Assembly (NCBI GenBank): GCA_020226215.1
Contig: CM035233.1
Location: forward strand, 37,036,027-37,100,026
Origin: Sindora glabra
Lineage: Eukaryota; Streptophyta; Magnoliopsida; Fabales; Fabaceae
DNA length: 64,000 bases
Direction of reading: 5' to 3'
In this document: positions 1 to 12,300 of the stretch, one piece after another
How positions within the stretch are numbered: the stretch's first letter is position 1
Layout: each line of letters starts with the position of its first letter
Translations under genes and position numbers: made by a program
Notes under the pieces: model-generated
What the model saw: only the letters and a program-made list of their open reading frames with translations
Databases searched by the model: none
What the model was told of the DNA's origin: nothing

Positions 1-1296
1 TTGAGCTGTCTACTACCTTTAATAAATTTTTTCCTTTTTTTTTTCTTATTCTAATTTTTTATTTTTGTTTGTAATCGTATTATTATCTTCATGTTTATTA
101 TTTATTATTGAAATACTAATATAAAGATAATAGTATAGAGAGGTACACTCTCTAAGAATTTTTTTATTAAATTATTTTTAGTATATTAAAGTTTATATTT
201 TTAATTTTAATTTTCTTATTTTTAAATTAAAAAAGAAAATTTAATAATAAAAAATTTAATTTCTTAAGAGGTGAAGCTCCCATAGCACCATTTCTAATAT
301 AATATTATTAAATACTATAAATAGAATACAATATAAATTATTTATTGTAAAAAATTAAAATAAGTGAGATTTTAAATTTAATTGAATTATTTAATTATAT
401 ATTTTATTTTTAACTTTAATTACTTTATAACACATATTATTTATCTTCTTTGTTCTGCTACATTTTTTCCTTGTATTGTTGTTATTAATATTTTAGATAT
501 TAATATTATTAAATATTATAGGTTTAAAATAATATATTTTCTTTTATCATAAAATATCTTAAATAAATTAAAATTTTAATTTAACTAAAATTTTTAATTT
601 CATAACCTATTTTCATTTCTTAATAATTACTTTACACTGTTTACACAAATTTTCTTTACTTTTTATTTAGAGTCAATTTTTTTAAAAATATTTTTTTAGA
701 AAAATCTCAAATTCTTAAATATAAACGAGAATATTATGTATTTCTATATTTTATAATTAAAAAATATTTTAAATTATGATAATCAAAGAAAATAATTTCT
801 TTTTTAAAAATAAGAAATTATGTTCTATATATTAAATATATAAATTATCTTATGTTATATTAATAATTTATAATTATATTTATGTTAGAAGTATTTTTCA
901 CCAAAAACCGTGGGAGGCTCAATTTTTTGTGTGCATACCTTTTGGGCCCGTCTATTATGCCTTAGAGAAAAGTGGGACAAATCTGTTCGAAACACGTGGC
1001 ATGATGATCTTCTTTGATAGCGTAAGAGAGATAACATTTGGTGGAAGCCCGCTAGCAAACATGACCAGGTAAGACTTGAGAGGGTAAACATGAAGAGCAG
1101 CTTGAAAATTGCTAACGAGTGTGCTTAAATAAAAGTACAATCGCTACTTGATTTCTATTGCTGGGCCGTGAATTTTGTTCATGGCCGGACCAGGTTATCT
1201 GATTTAGATAGCCCATTATACCAGCAAAGGCAAGACAATCTTAATTCCGGTGTATAATAGTAGAGGGTAAAATATACGTTATCTCCTAAAACTAAT
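1..1296. other. AT-rich spacer left of the LINE
   Basis: Positions 1-880 are very AT-rich with no credible coding sequence. Positions 880-1296 are less AT-rich (for example around 900-1240), but both strands are broken by stops and I recognise no family. The two short minus-strand open frames here have no domain signature. The right edge is the empty-site copy of the LINE target duplication at 1297-1309. Confidence 0.6.
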
Positions 1297-1309
1297 GTGC
1301 AAAAATATA
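1297..1309. repeat. LINE target-site duplication, left copy
   Basis: The 13-bp sequence GTGCAAAAATATA is repeated exactly at 7263-7275, immediately after the A-tract. This defines both ends of the LINE insertion. Confidence 0.92.
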
Positions 1310-1429
1310 ATTCCTAAGTCACGAACTCTCTCATGGCTGGAGAACTCACAGGAGAGAGACTGATCAATTAATCCGGAGCATGAAAAAAGCAAAACCCGAT
1401 GAGGAGGATACAATTATGGTCTCAGATGA

Positions 1430-3110
1430 GAAGGTAGGGGGGAAAAAAGAGAAGAGAACCAGGAGAATTCTTCGAATGTGGAGAATAGAGAAGTGATCTC
1501 ATACAGGACACTCTTCTCAATATCAATGGGGCTCATAATGATCAGTATGAGGAGGGCGAGGTATTCATGGAGGATGAACAAGAATTTGAGGATGAATACG
1601 ATATGGAGGCTGATAACTCTCTGGTGGAGAAAGATCCATTATGTCCTGCTGTCCATGTTTCTCGGGAGGAACGAAAGGCATGGTGCAAGCCTTGGAGAAA
1701 TTCCATGATTATTAATCTTTCGGGCCGACCAATTACTTTCAAAATTCTGAAAGCAAGGCTGGAGAAGATTTGGATGCTGCAAGGGATCCTCCAGATGATA
1801 GACATTGGAAATAATTATTATGTAGTCAGGTTCAGTGACAAAGAAGATTATTTCAATGCTTTAGAGATGGTCCATGGATAATTATGGATCACTATCTAGT
1901 GGTACAATGGTGGCGACCAGATTTTGACCCATTCGAGGATAACTACGAGAGGTTAGCTGTGTGGATTCGTGTTCCGGGCCTACATCTGGAATACTACAAT
2001 AAGCATTTTCTCTGGAGATTAGGAAACAGAGTGGGGAGAACACTCAAAGTTGACATGCACACTTTGAGGGAACAGGATCAGGAATGTATCACTGAGAGAG
2101 GTAGATTTGCCCGCATTTGTGTTGAGGTTGATTTAAGGAAGACACTGATTCCAAAAGTTTCAGTTCGTAAAAAAATTCTTCCAATTCAATACGAAGGTCT
2201 TCATCTCATATGCTTTGCATGTGGTTGGTTTGGTCATAGAAAAGAAGTATGTGCTTCTGCAAACGTAGCTCCCTCTCCAGGCATGGAACCAGAAACAGAT
2301 GTCCAAGATATAGATCAAGCATAGCAAGGGAACGATGGGACAAATCCGTCTGTCAATGGTAACAAGTTAGCCACCGGAAAAGTCATCGCCAGTGAGGAAG
2401 ACTTTGGGGTTTGGATGATTCCCCAAAAGCAAATACGGAAAGCAAAAATTCAGGGAAAAAAAAGGCACCTGATTTGGGTGCTGCATTAAAAGGGAAGGAG
2501 GTACTAGTTAACCATGGTCCTAGTAGTAGTAAAGGAGTGATTCCTTCCAGATTTCATGTCCTAATGGAATTAAATGATGAGTAAATTCCCAGCCCACATG
2601 CAGCTGTGAATTATGTAACGGGAGCTCCTGTCATTACCGACGCAGGAAATGATAAATCTAAATCTGCCAGCCTTATTCTTGATTCCTCAAAATCCGAAAT
2701 AGGGAATAATTCTAAAGAAGTTCCACGTGTTCTGCACTCTACATCGACTCATTCGACATTGCCACGTACCCCACCAAAAAAGATTCAAAGTACACCATCT
2801 TTGGAGGGCTCCAACTAAAAAACTAGAAAACAGACTACCCAGACGTCAGAAGGGCCATTCTCAACAGCTAAGACCTATTTCAAATCTGGGCACTTCTATG
2901 AATGTAGAGAACCATTACCAATGCAGCTGGAAAAAGCTAATCCAACTGATCGTCTTCCCATTGAAGCTCACTCACAGGTTTCAAGGGAACCCCTGAAGCC
3001 GCTGGATCCCAACGAATCAGTCCAACTCATGAAAATGTATGCTTCTTCAATACTCAAGGAAGGGAGAGATCGATTATTCGGTATGGACAATGGACATCCA
3101 CATATGCTTG
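1430..3110 (+). pseudogene. LINE ORF1 remnant (DUF4283-like, CCHC zinc knuckle)
   Basis: The first LINE frame is broken into pieces. An acidic N-terminal stretch and a DUF4283-like domain are read at 1567-1881. After a frameshift near 1870 the same domain continues at 1884-2324 with PDFDPFEDNYERLAVWIRVP. A zinc knuckle CFACGWFGHRKEVC (CX2CX4HX4C) lies at 2211-2252. A stop at 2322-2324 and further frameshifts follow, and the low-complexity Ser/Pro-rich C-terminal part is read at 2588-3110. In the family this protein binds RNA and packages the element transcript. The pieces are clearly one ancestral frame, but no intact product is possible. The start is uncertain: an ATG at 1380 opens only a 38-codon frame, shifted from the rest. 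Confidence 0.82.
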
Positions 3111-3142
3111 ATGTAGGGGAGTTTTTTTTTCTAGTTGTTATT

Positions 3143-6100
3143 ATGAATATTGTTAGTTGGAATTATAGTGGAGTTGGAGCGTTGTGTTTTAGCTCTCAAG
3201 CTCGTGATCTTATTGAGACCCATAGATTAGGCATTCTTATCATACTTGAACCCCGTATCAGTGGTGACAAAGCTATGACTGTTATTTGGAAGTTAGGGAT
3301 GGACGACGTCATTAAGAGAGACCCAACTGGCTACTCTGGTGGTATCTGGATATTATGGAAATCCTCTTCTTATAAAATCCCAGTTGTGGCAACTCATCGA
3401 CAGTATATCCATGTCCATTATACCAAAGTGGGAACCTCTTGATCTGGATTGTTAACTGCAGTTTATGCTTCCTCTAAGGAGAGTTTACGTAAGGAACTGT
3501 GGAGGGAGCTAAACCAACTTACACCATAAGTCAAATCCCCCTGGTTTCTAATAGGGGACTGGAATTCTGACCTCTGGAGTGATGAAAAATAAGGGAGTAG
3601 TTTCTTAAACTCTCAAAACATGACCCATTTTGCTCAGTGTATTAATGATTGCAACCTAATTAATTTAGGTCACAAGGGTCCGAAATTCACTTGGGAAAGA
3701 AAAAGAATTCGAGAAAGGCTAGACAGACCTCTAGCCAATGTTGATCGGCACTTAGCATATCCAGAGGCTTCAGTGTTTCATTTATTTTATATGAAATCAG
3801 ATCACATGCCTATTCTGATTCAAGTTCAAAGTTAGAGGCCAAATACTGATAGTAACTGCCCTTTTCATTTTCATGCAGCATGGTTGCTTGATGAAACATT
3901 TCTAGAGGCAGTCCAAAAAGCTTGGAGCAGCGTTACGGACTGGTTTCAAGCTTCAAATAAATTCAGAACTGATGTTCAAATTTGGAATAAGAACATTTTT
4001 GGAAATATTTTCCACAGGAAAAGACATATTATAAATCGGTTGGAAGGGATTGATAAAGCTCTTGAAAATCAATTTAGTTCTTATCTGTTAAATCTTAGAA
4101 AAAAATTATGGCAGGAGTATGAATCAATTCTTTTACAAGAAGAAATCACCTAGTTTCAAAAATCTCATTGTAATTGGTTACTCTATGGAGACAGAAATAC
4201 AAAATTCTTCCATACATCGACAGTTGTTTGGAGGAAGAAAAACAGAATTGAAATTTTAAAAGATGATTCTAGCAGTTAGCAAGTGGACCCAGAAATTTTA
4301 GAGAATATGGCTTTAAAATTTTTCTCATCTCTGTTCTCGAGAGAAGTTATTATTTGCCCAGAGTTTTCGTTAAGTGGTTTCTTTCCTCAGCTACATAATA
4401 ATGCTTTCATTTCAATCCAACAGAGATTCAATTTAGATGAGATTAAAGCAGCTATCAGCACCAGGGAGTGATGGCCTCCAAGCTATATTTTTTCAAAGCC
4501 ATGGGAATGTGGTGGGAGAGTCGATTTGCCAACTCATTACTAAAACTTTTGATCACCTAGAGCTTATAGAGAAGATGAATGAGACTTTATTAGTCTTTAT
4601 CCCAAAAATTGATAATCCCGAGATGCTGAAAGATTTTCGTCCTATCAACCTTTGTAATGTCATTTATAAGACAGTTACAAAGATCATTGCAAATCATCTC
4701 AAACCAGTTATGGCTCACATAGTTTCTCCGAATCAAAGTAGTTTTATGCCCAAACGGCATAACTCTGATAATATAATTATTATTCAAGAAATCATTTATT
4801 CAATAAAGAACAGAAAAGGCTAGACAGGATACATGGCAATAAAGGTTGATTTAGAAAAAACATATGATAGGCTAGATTGAAATTTTCTGTTATCCATGCT
4901 AGTAGACATTGAATTTGAAGATCATTTTGTGAACCTCATCAGAGCTTGTGTAACTACCTCGACCATAAAGATAGTATGAAATGGTAGTCTCACTGATAGT
5001 TTCAGGCCTTCAAGAGGGATTTGCCAAGGGAATCCGTTATCCCCGTATCTATTTGTTCTTTGCTTGGAGAGGTTAGCACACGCCATTAATTTAGTAGTGC
5101 AAAATAAATTTTGGAAACCTATTTATTTGGGTAAGTAGAAAATTTTTATTTCTCACTTATTTTTTGTTGATAACCTGATTTTATTTACTAAGGCTTCGGT
5201 AGAACAAATAGAAATTATAAATTTTTGTTTATCTACCTTTTGTAATAGTTCAGGACAAAAGGTAAATAAAAGCAAGACTAGAATCTTTTTCTCCAAGAAT
5301 GTACATCATACAAGGGCAAAAGAAATAAGTGAGAAACTAGGTTTTCTTTTAACTACGGATCTTGGAAAGTACTTGGGAGTTCCTCTACATCATAATTGAG
5401 TATCTAAGAACTCTTTTAATTTTATTATTGATGAGGTGAATCGACGGTTGAGTACTTAGAAATCGAAAACTCTCTCCCTGGCTGAAAGAATAACATTAAC
5501 TAAAGCTATTCTCTTGGCAATTCCTCAATATTGTATGCAAACAAATTGTTTACCGGTTTCAGTTTGCTCTCATTTAGACAAAATTAGTAGAAATTTTATT
5601 TAGGGATCTCAAGAAAATAAACGTGCTTTGCATCTAGTGGCTTGAGATGCTATTTGCTCTCCAAAAAATGAAGGTGGTTTGGGTTTAAGAAAGATAAAAC
5701 TATACAATGAAGCCTATCTCATGAAAATAGCTTGGGGACTTATACATTGCTCGGATGCATTATGGGTAAAAGTGTTGAAATCTAAATATGATTGTGGATC
5801 TTCACTTCTAGAAATAAAACGGAAGAATTCTCAGTCCAACCTTTGGAACGGCATATGTAAGATTTGGGATGATTTTCGCCAAGGTTTGAGATGGAATGTA
5901 GGTAATGGCTTATCGACCAAATTTTGGAAGGATGAGTGGATACCATCGTGTGATTCCCTCTATCATTTTTCCACAATTCAAGTTCCCAACGCCGAAGAAG
6001 ATTTACCTGTAGCTGCTTATGTTTCTGAAACAGGGGAATGGGATATTACTAAGCTCAATTTGCTAATCCCATCTTCTATTATCTCCAAGATCCAAAGTTT

Positions 6101-7229
6101 GGTACCTCTTAATCATTCACAGGGGCCTGACCAGATTATATGAAAGCACACATCTGATGGCAGTTTTACTGTACGATCTGCTTACCAAATGATCTCTACC
6201 TTAAACAACAACAATACAGATCAGTTGTGGACGAAAATCTGGAAATGGCCAGGGCCGGAACGTATTCGTACTTTCCTCTGGCTATTAGCAAAGGATAGAA
6301 TATTGATAAATTCTCAATGGAAACTTCGAAATCTAGCAGACTCTGACATCTACCCAAGATGCGGTCAAGCTAGTGAAACTAGTTTACATTTAATACGAGA
6401 TTGCATGGAGATTCAACATCTTTGGATGACTTTAATACATCTGAAATACTGGGCAACGTTCTTTTCCTGTTATTGGATTAAATGGAATTTGTCATCTCAT
6501 CTTGGCAGATATCAGGATAAACATTGGCAGGTGAAATTCGGCTTTGTCGTCTGGCTGATTTGGTTGAATAGAAACAAAAAAGTGTTTCAAGAAAGAACAG
6601 AGAATGTTCACCATATTATTTTTTAGGCCATGCTATGTACTGATCAACTGTACAAGAGCTTCGTCTTCAATAAACAGAAGGGCGAGATGAATCAAAGGCT
6701 GGAACGGTTGATTGGTTGGGATCCACCTGAGCATAATTGGATTAAGTGCAACTCGGATGGTTCAGTTTGTAATCAAAAGGCTGGTTGTGGAGGTTGCTTC
6801 CGTGACAGTACGGGAATCTGGATATTGGGTTTTTGTAGATGGACTGGTGAATCTAATGTGCATATTACTGAGCTTTGGGGAGTTCTTACTGGCTTACGAT
6901 TGGTGTGGAAATATGGCTAGTCTAAAGTTCATTTCGAAATTGATTCTTCTTGAGCTATATCTTTCATACTCCAAGGGTGCCCTATGTCTCATCCGTGTGG
7001 TCCTATTGTTTCTTCTATTCGATCATTCCTAAAGAAGGATTGGAGAATCAAATTCTCTCATTGCTATCGGGAAGAGAATCAGGTTACTGATTATATGGCT
7101 AATCTCTCCTTTTCCACATGCTCGATACAAAATCCGAAAGTTGTTCTTCAGAATATTTTCCCTTCATGCTCTATGCTGATTTTAGCAGATATCTTAGGTG
7201 TTTCTATTTCTCCTATAGTTATAGTCTAA
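3143..7229 (+). pseudogene. LINE ORF2 remnant (endonuclease, reverse transcriptase, RNase H)
   Basis: Starts at MNIVSWNYSGVG, the usual opening of the plant LINE endonuclease. The frame shifts once, near 4455, and then runs to a TAA at 7227-7229. Domains in order: endonuclease (about 3143-3835), reverse transcriptase (about 4450-5350, with FRPINLCNVIYK, GNPLSPYLF and a box reading FVDN), zinc-binding RT-associated domain (about 6189-6560), and RNase H (about 6735-7110, with CNSDGSV and the YREEN motif). At least a dozen in-frame stops occur, including 4151, 4821, 4878, 5457, 5601, 5643, 6141, 6624, 6918 and 6954. The RT active site, normally A-D-D, reads V-D-N at 5166-5174, so one catalytic aspartate is lost as well. 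Confidence 0.9.
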
Positions 7230-7249
7230 TATAGGCTTTCATCATGTAC

Positions 7250-7262
7250 AAAAAAAAAAAAA
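7250..7262 (+). other. LINE poly(A) tail
   Basis: A run of 13 adenines directly before the right target-site duplication marks the 3' end of the reverse-transcribed LINE RNA. Confidence 0.88.
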
Positions 7263-7275
7263 GTGCAAAAATATA
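7263..7275. repeat. LINE target-site duplication, right copy
   Basis: Exact 13-bp copy of 1297-1309, directly following the poly(A) tail of the LINE. Confidence 0.92.
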
Positions 7276-7447
7276 CTATTGAGATAATAATGTATTAATA
7301 TATTAATAAATTTAATTATTAATTTATTATCATGTGACATATTAAATTTAACTTTTAGAAAAAATAAATTTAATATACAATAAGATTTAATGATGCAATT
7401 CTACATTATTGTATCAATAATGTACAATAATTTCTTTCTTTCCTTAT

Positions 7448-8584
7448 AGTTTGAAAAGGGATGATTTAATATTTAAACTTTAAAGTTAGTACAATTTATT
7501 CTCTACCGTTAATTTTTCATCTAAATCACTAGCTGTGTGAATATATGTACATTACATGACCTTATTTAATATTAATAATGTAAAAATTAATTTCAATCAA
7601 TTAAATTTTAACTTAAATTAATGCTTTAAAAATATTAAAACTCAGGTAGAGAAAAAAAACTTAAAAACCAAATTAAACCATATTATACTTATATTTAATT
7701 GTCATATTCTATTTTACAAATACATAAACATTCTTTTTAGATTCTATATTAAAAAAATGGCAAACATATAAATAATTTATAAATAATATCAATAATTTGT
7801 GTATAATTTTCATCGTGAAATCACCATCTATTAATATTCAATTCACTTGATCTCATATAGCATAGTTACGCAAAAAAAAAAAAAAAATCCTCAATTAATT
7901 AAATTCAAGCCTAAATTAATGTTTTGGAAAATTCAATGTCTAACAAATAACTTCAAACAATGCATTAACTAATTAATTTATTGATGGACGTGTAAAGAGC
8001 TTTTTATAGCATTTAAATTGATTGCATAAAATACATAAATAAAAAATAAACTTGAAGTTATTTACACAAAAAGAAAAATTAAACTTCATGTTGGCTACTG
8101 AAAAAGGATAAAATTGAGGTAAAATTCCTTGTATACTTACTATATCATTCTCCAATTAAATCATAACATATATATTAATTATCTTATTTAAAGAAAATAA
8201 TTAACACATTTATAATTATTGTAATTGTAATTCTAGTTATTAATAATAATTAAATAAGATAATTATATACATATCATAATTTAATTAGAAAATCTTATAA
8301 CAAGCATATAAGAAATTTTACCTAAATTTTGTCTTACCAAAAAAATTTAAACTCCATATTTAATAATATTAATAATAATTATTTGATTTGTAAGCTATCT
8401 TTTTCTTTACTACTTGTGTTTTGATTTTTTTAAAGCATTAATTGCAGTTAAAGTTAATTGATATAAGTTAATTTTTACATAATTAATATTAAATAAGGTC
8501 ATGTGATTTCAATAAAAAACAAATGAAATTGGATAAATTGCATCAATGGTAAAATTTAAATGCTAAATTGCCTCTTTTCAAACT
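7448..8584. mobile_element. Foldback element with long inverted arms
   Basis: The outer 200 bp on the left (from AGTTTGAAAAG at 7448) match the reverse complement of the right end (up to CTTTTCAAACT ending at 8584). The homology includes AAGCATTAATT and TATTAAATAAGGTCATGT segments in both arms. An inner arm at about 8105-8190 matches the reverse complement of about 8245-8340. The left arm is longer because it holds an internal direct repeat (about 7597-7632 and 7894-7930). There is no coding capacity. It resembles a non-autonomous, long-TIR (Mutator-like or foldback) DNA transposon. I could not find a convincing target-site duplication, so the exact ends may be a few bases off. Confidence 0.72.
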
Positions 8585-9153
8585 GAAAAGATTTTTTGTG
8601 CATGAAGTAAAGTACAAAGGAATGACGTGTATTTAACCCAATGTAGGATGTTGCTAGAGACATATGGCATAGGAATCAATGGAAGAAATGAAATTAGATG
8701 CTTACACATTTCTTATACAAAATGCGTGTGAATAATAATTGCTATTTTCTATAAATATATTTCTTGCATTGATTTAGAGTTTTTAAAAAGTAGAAAAAAG
8801 TTTTTTTAAAAAAGGAAAAATGTATATTAATGTGCATTTATAGCATATTGATCGATTATCATTGTAAATTTCAATTTGAATGAATTTTGTAATAAAAAAA
8901 ATTATATTTGACTGCTTTGTTTAAAAAATTATGTGCAATAAATTTTAATAAATTTTCGTGATGTGTAATTTATAATCTACCAAATATAGTTTTTGCATAA
9001 TAAGATGTAAATATTAAAATTGTCTAATTGATGATTGTTACAATGTTGATTATCTGATAACAAATTATATGTAATATTGAATAATTAGCAGCTCATTTTG
9101 TTTCCTTTAATGACCACTTTCAAGCCACAAATAAATGTTTTATATAACATATT

Positions 9154-9319
9154 CTGGGGAAGACTACAGTGCCCCCAAGGGTTTCTAAACCTTGGGTATG
9201 TGGCACAATCTCATCCATTGGATGAGATTGCCAAAGACTTAGGTAATCTCATCCAATAGATGAGATTGTACCACACCACTCAGGGTTTAGAAACTCCTGG
9301 GGTACCTTAGAATTTCCCA
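9154..9319. mobile_element. MITE-like hairpin with 60-bp terminal inverted repeats
   Basis: Arms 9155-9214 and 9260-9319 are inverted copies that align without a gap over 60 bases, with scattered mismatches. Inside, two near-palindromes built on CAATCTCATCCA/TTGGATGAGATTG fold on themselves, so the element is a hairpin of hairpins. A 7-bp direct repeat ACATATT flanks it (9147-9153 and 9319-9325, the last base of the arm being shared). It is non-coding and only about 165 bp, typical of a miniature inverted-repeat element. The superfamily is not determined. Confidence 0.8.
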
Positions 9320-9325
9320 CATATT

Positions 9326-12300
9326 TTATATTGAAATTTTATAAATAATAATTATTATGAAATATAATTGTTTAGCTATCATCAAATATGATTAGTAAAA
9401 TTTATGTGGTTATTTCTATAAATTATGAAAATTTTAGATTATATTTAGTTGGGTTTCTTGATGTATATGAAGTATTGCTCAATGAATAAAAAATGCTACT
9501 TTTACAGACAAGTTATTTGATTTAACAATTTCAAAATGAGTAATAAGTATTCAAGATTCATTTAAAAATAAAAAAAAATTATCATGGTATGAAATGGGAT
9601 GAAGTAGTAAATTAATTTAATACTGACTAATTTTTTATGACTAATAGTTTTTAGTCATTTGATTTTAATGTGTATGTAGATATTTGTTTCAATATGAAAA
9701 TATTTACTCCTTAAATTATATTATTTATAAATTTTTGGTATGTTAAGTAGATAGAAACACAATAAAATAATTTTTCTGCTCCAGATATACTCTTAATATT
9801 AATTCGAAAAAATCATATTCATTTTATGCATTTTAACTTCCCTAACCTGGCACAGGACAAAAACTAGTTTCATAACAAAACTTTAAAATTTGCTTTACAA
9901 ATTAACAAGAAAATAAAAAAAATTGCTTTTTCTTTTTTAAATTCAAAATAAAAAAAGTAAAATTTAGTAATAAAAATGTAATTTACATTTGGGAAGTAAT
10001 TTTAAAAATTTTAAAAAGGAACACAGTATCATTTATTGTTTTGAACATTTTTCATTTATAAAATGCACTAATAAATATGAATAAAAAATGAGTGCATATC
10101 AAATAATATTTAAAAAATCAAAATTAGACTAATTTTGTTATTGCTAGTAGTCTTTCAAGTATTTATGAAAATAATTTTATAAATCTTAGATGGATTTAAT
10201 AATGTAGTAAAGAAAATAAGAAAATAATTCTTTTGGTTTAAACTCAGAAGTCCGTAAGAATAAAAAGACGTTATAATTTAATTTGAATATAATGTTGTCA
10301 TTTGAACAACTTAAATTTAATTAGTCATTAAGAGTTTAAATATCTAATCAAATATAATACTTTTGATGAAACCTTTATCAAACACTATAAAATTCAATAT
10401 TAAATTTCAGTGTTAAAATTTTTTATTCTTTCGTTTTAATGTCTACAGTTACAATAATAATAAATAGAATAATTTGAAATTATATCAAAATTGTCCAAAC
10501 TGCCGAAAGATATCATAATGTGTCTCCCACTCTTCCAGTTAAATAAACTGTGTATATGAGCTTACTTTCCTCATGTTTTATTAGTCATGTCCCCCATTAG
10601 GGTGAACTACATTAATACACATGATACTGTCTCATTATAAGGCAAGAGCACAACTATAGATACAGGTTATATCATGTTCTACTCTTGGCACCTAGGGCTA
10701 AAGTAAATGCATAAAATGTTGGTGTGAGTTTATTTGTATAAATTTATAAAAAATGTGAAAAATTATCATGCGCGTATAAAGTCTTTGGGTTGTGGGCAGA
10801 TTACATTATTTTATTATTATTATAAATGATTAAATCATTAAATACATATAAAAAAAATCAGACATCAAATTCTAGATATAGTGATGGAAGGAAGCCAACT
10901 TTAAGAAATATTTATTGAATTAGATTAGTAAAAATTCTAATTTTTTTATAAATTATAGTTGAATAATTAATTTTTTTAATTTTGTGCAATAAGTTAGTCA
11001 AGCAAGGTTAAAAAAATTATATTAACCTATTACACATTTAATTAAAAATTGAGTTAGATTAAAAAAGTCTTTCAAATATTTAAAGAATTATCAAAATTCT
11101 TAATTAAAAAAAAGGAAAAAGCTTAACTCGTAAGCAAGCTGACATTGCATAGGCAAGATTGCACGAGCTTGTTATCTTGAAAGCTTACATGCATTAATCC
11201 ACAAAAAATGCAGGCTCTAATTTAAAGAGTTCAACCCATTCTATAACTATGGGTTGTTGGCATTGCTGGCATTCATTTTATCCATTTTACATGTCTAGAC
11301 AAAAATTATGACTAAATACTGACAATAAAAAATATTTGATAGATAAAAAAATGATACACAAATAACAATGTTTTTGGGTCAAGTTATTCTAATACATGAT
11401 TACATAAAATATAATAATCTCAGTTTAAGCCTAAATTAGCTTATTTAATTTTTAAAAATTTATTCCAATCCAATATAGTTAAAACTATATATGGTCTAAA
11501 AATTTGATTATTTTTATTTTCATTATTGCTTTAAACATAAAATAGGTTTTTATACAAAAATATATATTTAAATAAATAATAGAACATTTAAACATATAAG
11601 GTATTTAGTTATATCAAATTAAATATTTTTTATTACAAATAATTAAACATAATTATTTTTCTAATATATAATTATACCATACAAATAAATTTATATAATT
11701 GAGGCAGGGTAGGTTTGAATATGATCTTAAGATTGAATTTAAGATGTTATATAAAGGAAAATAAAATTTTTAGATAATATCATATGTCATCGAATAAAAA
11801 ATTCTTGATTAAGGACTGCTAACTTTATTTTGAGACATTATGGCAAATATAGTTTAACACTTACATAAATGACTTGCACAATATAGTAAACACATGACCT
11901 CAAAATAAAAATGTTACATTAGCAGGCAGATTTGCAATTCTACTTTTAGATAATAGTTATAGTTGATCAACAACTTGAGAACAAAAAGGATAACATTTCC
12001 CAAGTGACCATCATACAATGAAAATTGAAAATAATAAAAATTAATGATTTTGCAACTTGATGTAAGTGATCACAGGTCCGTTAATCAAGAAGGATCAAAT
12101 ATTGACATTGTACAGGTATGTTTAAATTACCTAAACGTCCTTTCTCATGTTCCATATTGTTTCTTCGAGGAGGAAAGGAAAGTAAAAAACACGGTATACT
12201 GGATGCGATATTCTAAGAAGGAACAACGTAAATTACAAGTTCTCAAATAAGTTTCTATAACCTCTTCCTAGAACCATACCCTGACAATTAATTACTGTCT

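Larger units (their letters stand above)
1310..7262 (+). mobile_element. Full-length, inactive L1-type LINE retrotransposon
   Basis: A complete non-LTR retrotransposon of about 5.95 kb. It is bounded by a perfect 13-bp direct repeat (GTGCAAAAATATA) at 1297-1309 and 7263-7275, and its 3' end is an A13 tract at 7250-7262. ORF1 (about 1430-3110) encodes a gag-like nucleic-acid-binding protein. ORF2 (3143-7229) encodes endonuclease, reverse transcriptase, a zinc-binding RT-associated region and an RNase H domain, the order typical of plant L1 elements. Both frames carry frameshifts and many stops, so it cannot be autonomous. The 5' end coincides with the target duplication, so this was not a 5'-truncated insertion. 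Confidence 0.93.

Noticed and set aside
885..1140. Two overlapping minus-strand open frames of 61-68 codons
   Set aside because: No domain, no start context, and they lie in a short GC-normal patch between AT-rich DNA and the LINE.
12044..12250. 68-codon plus-strand frame
   Set aside because: No recognisable motif, isolated in AT-rich spacer.
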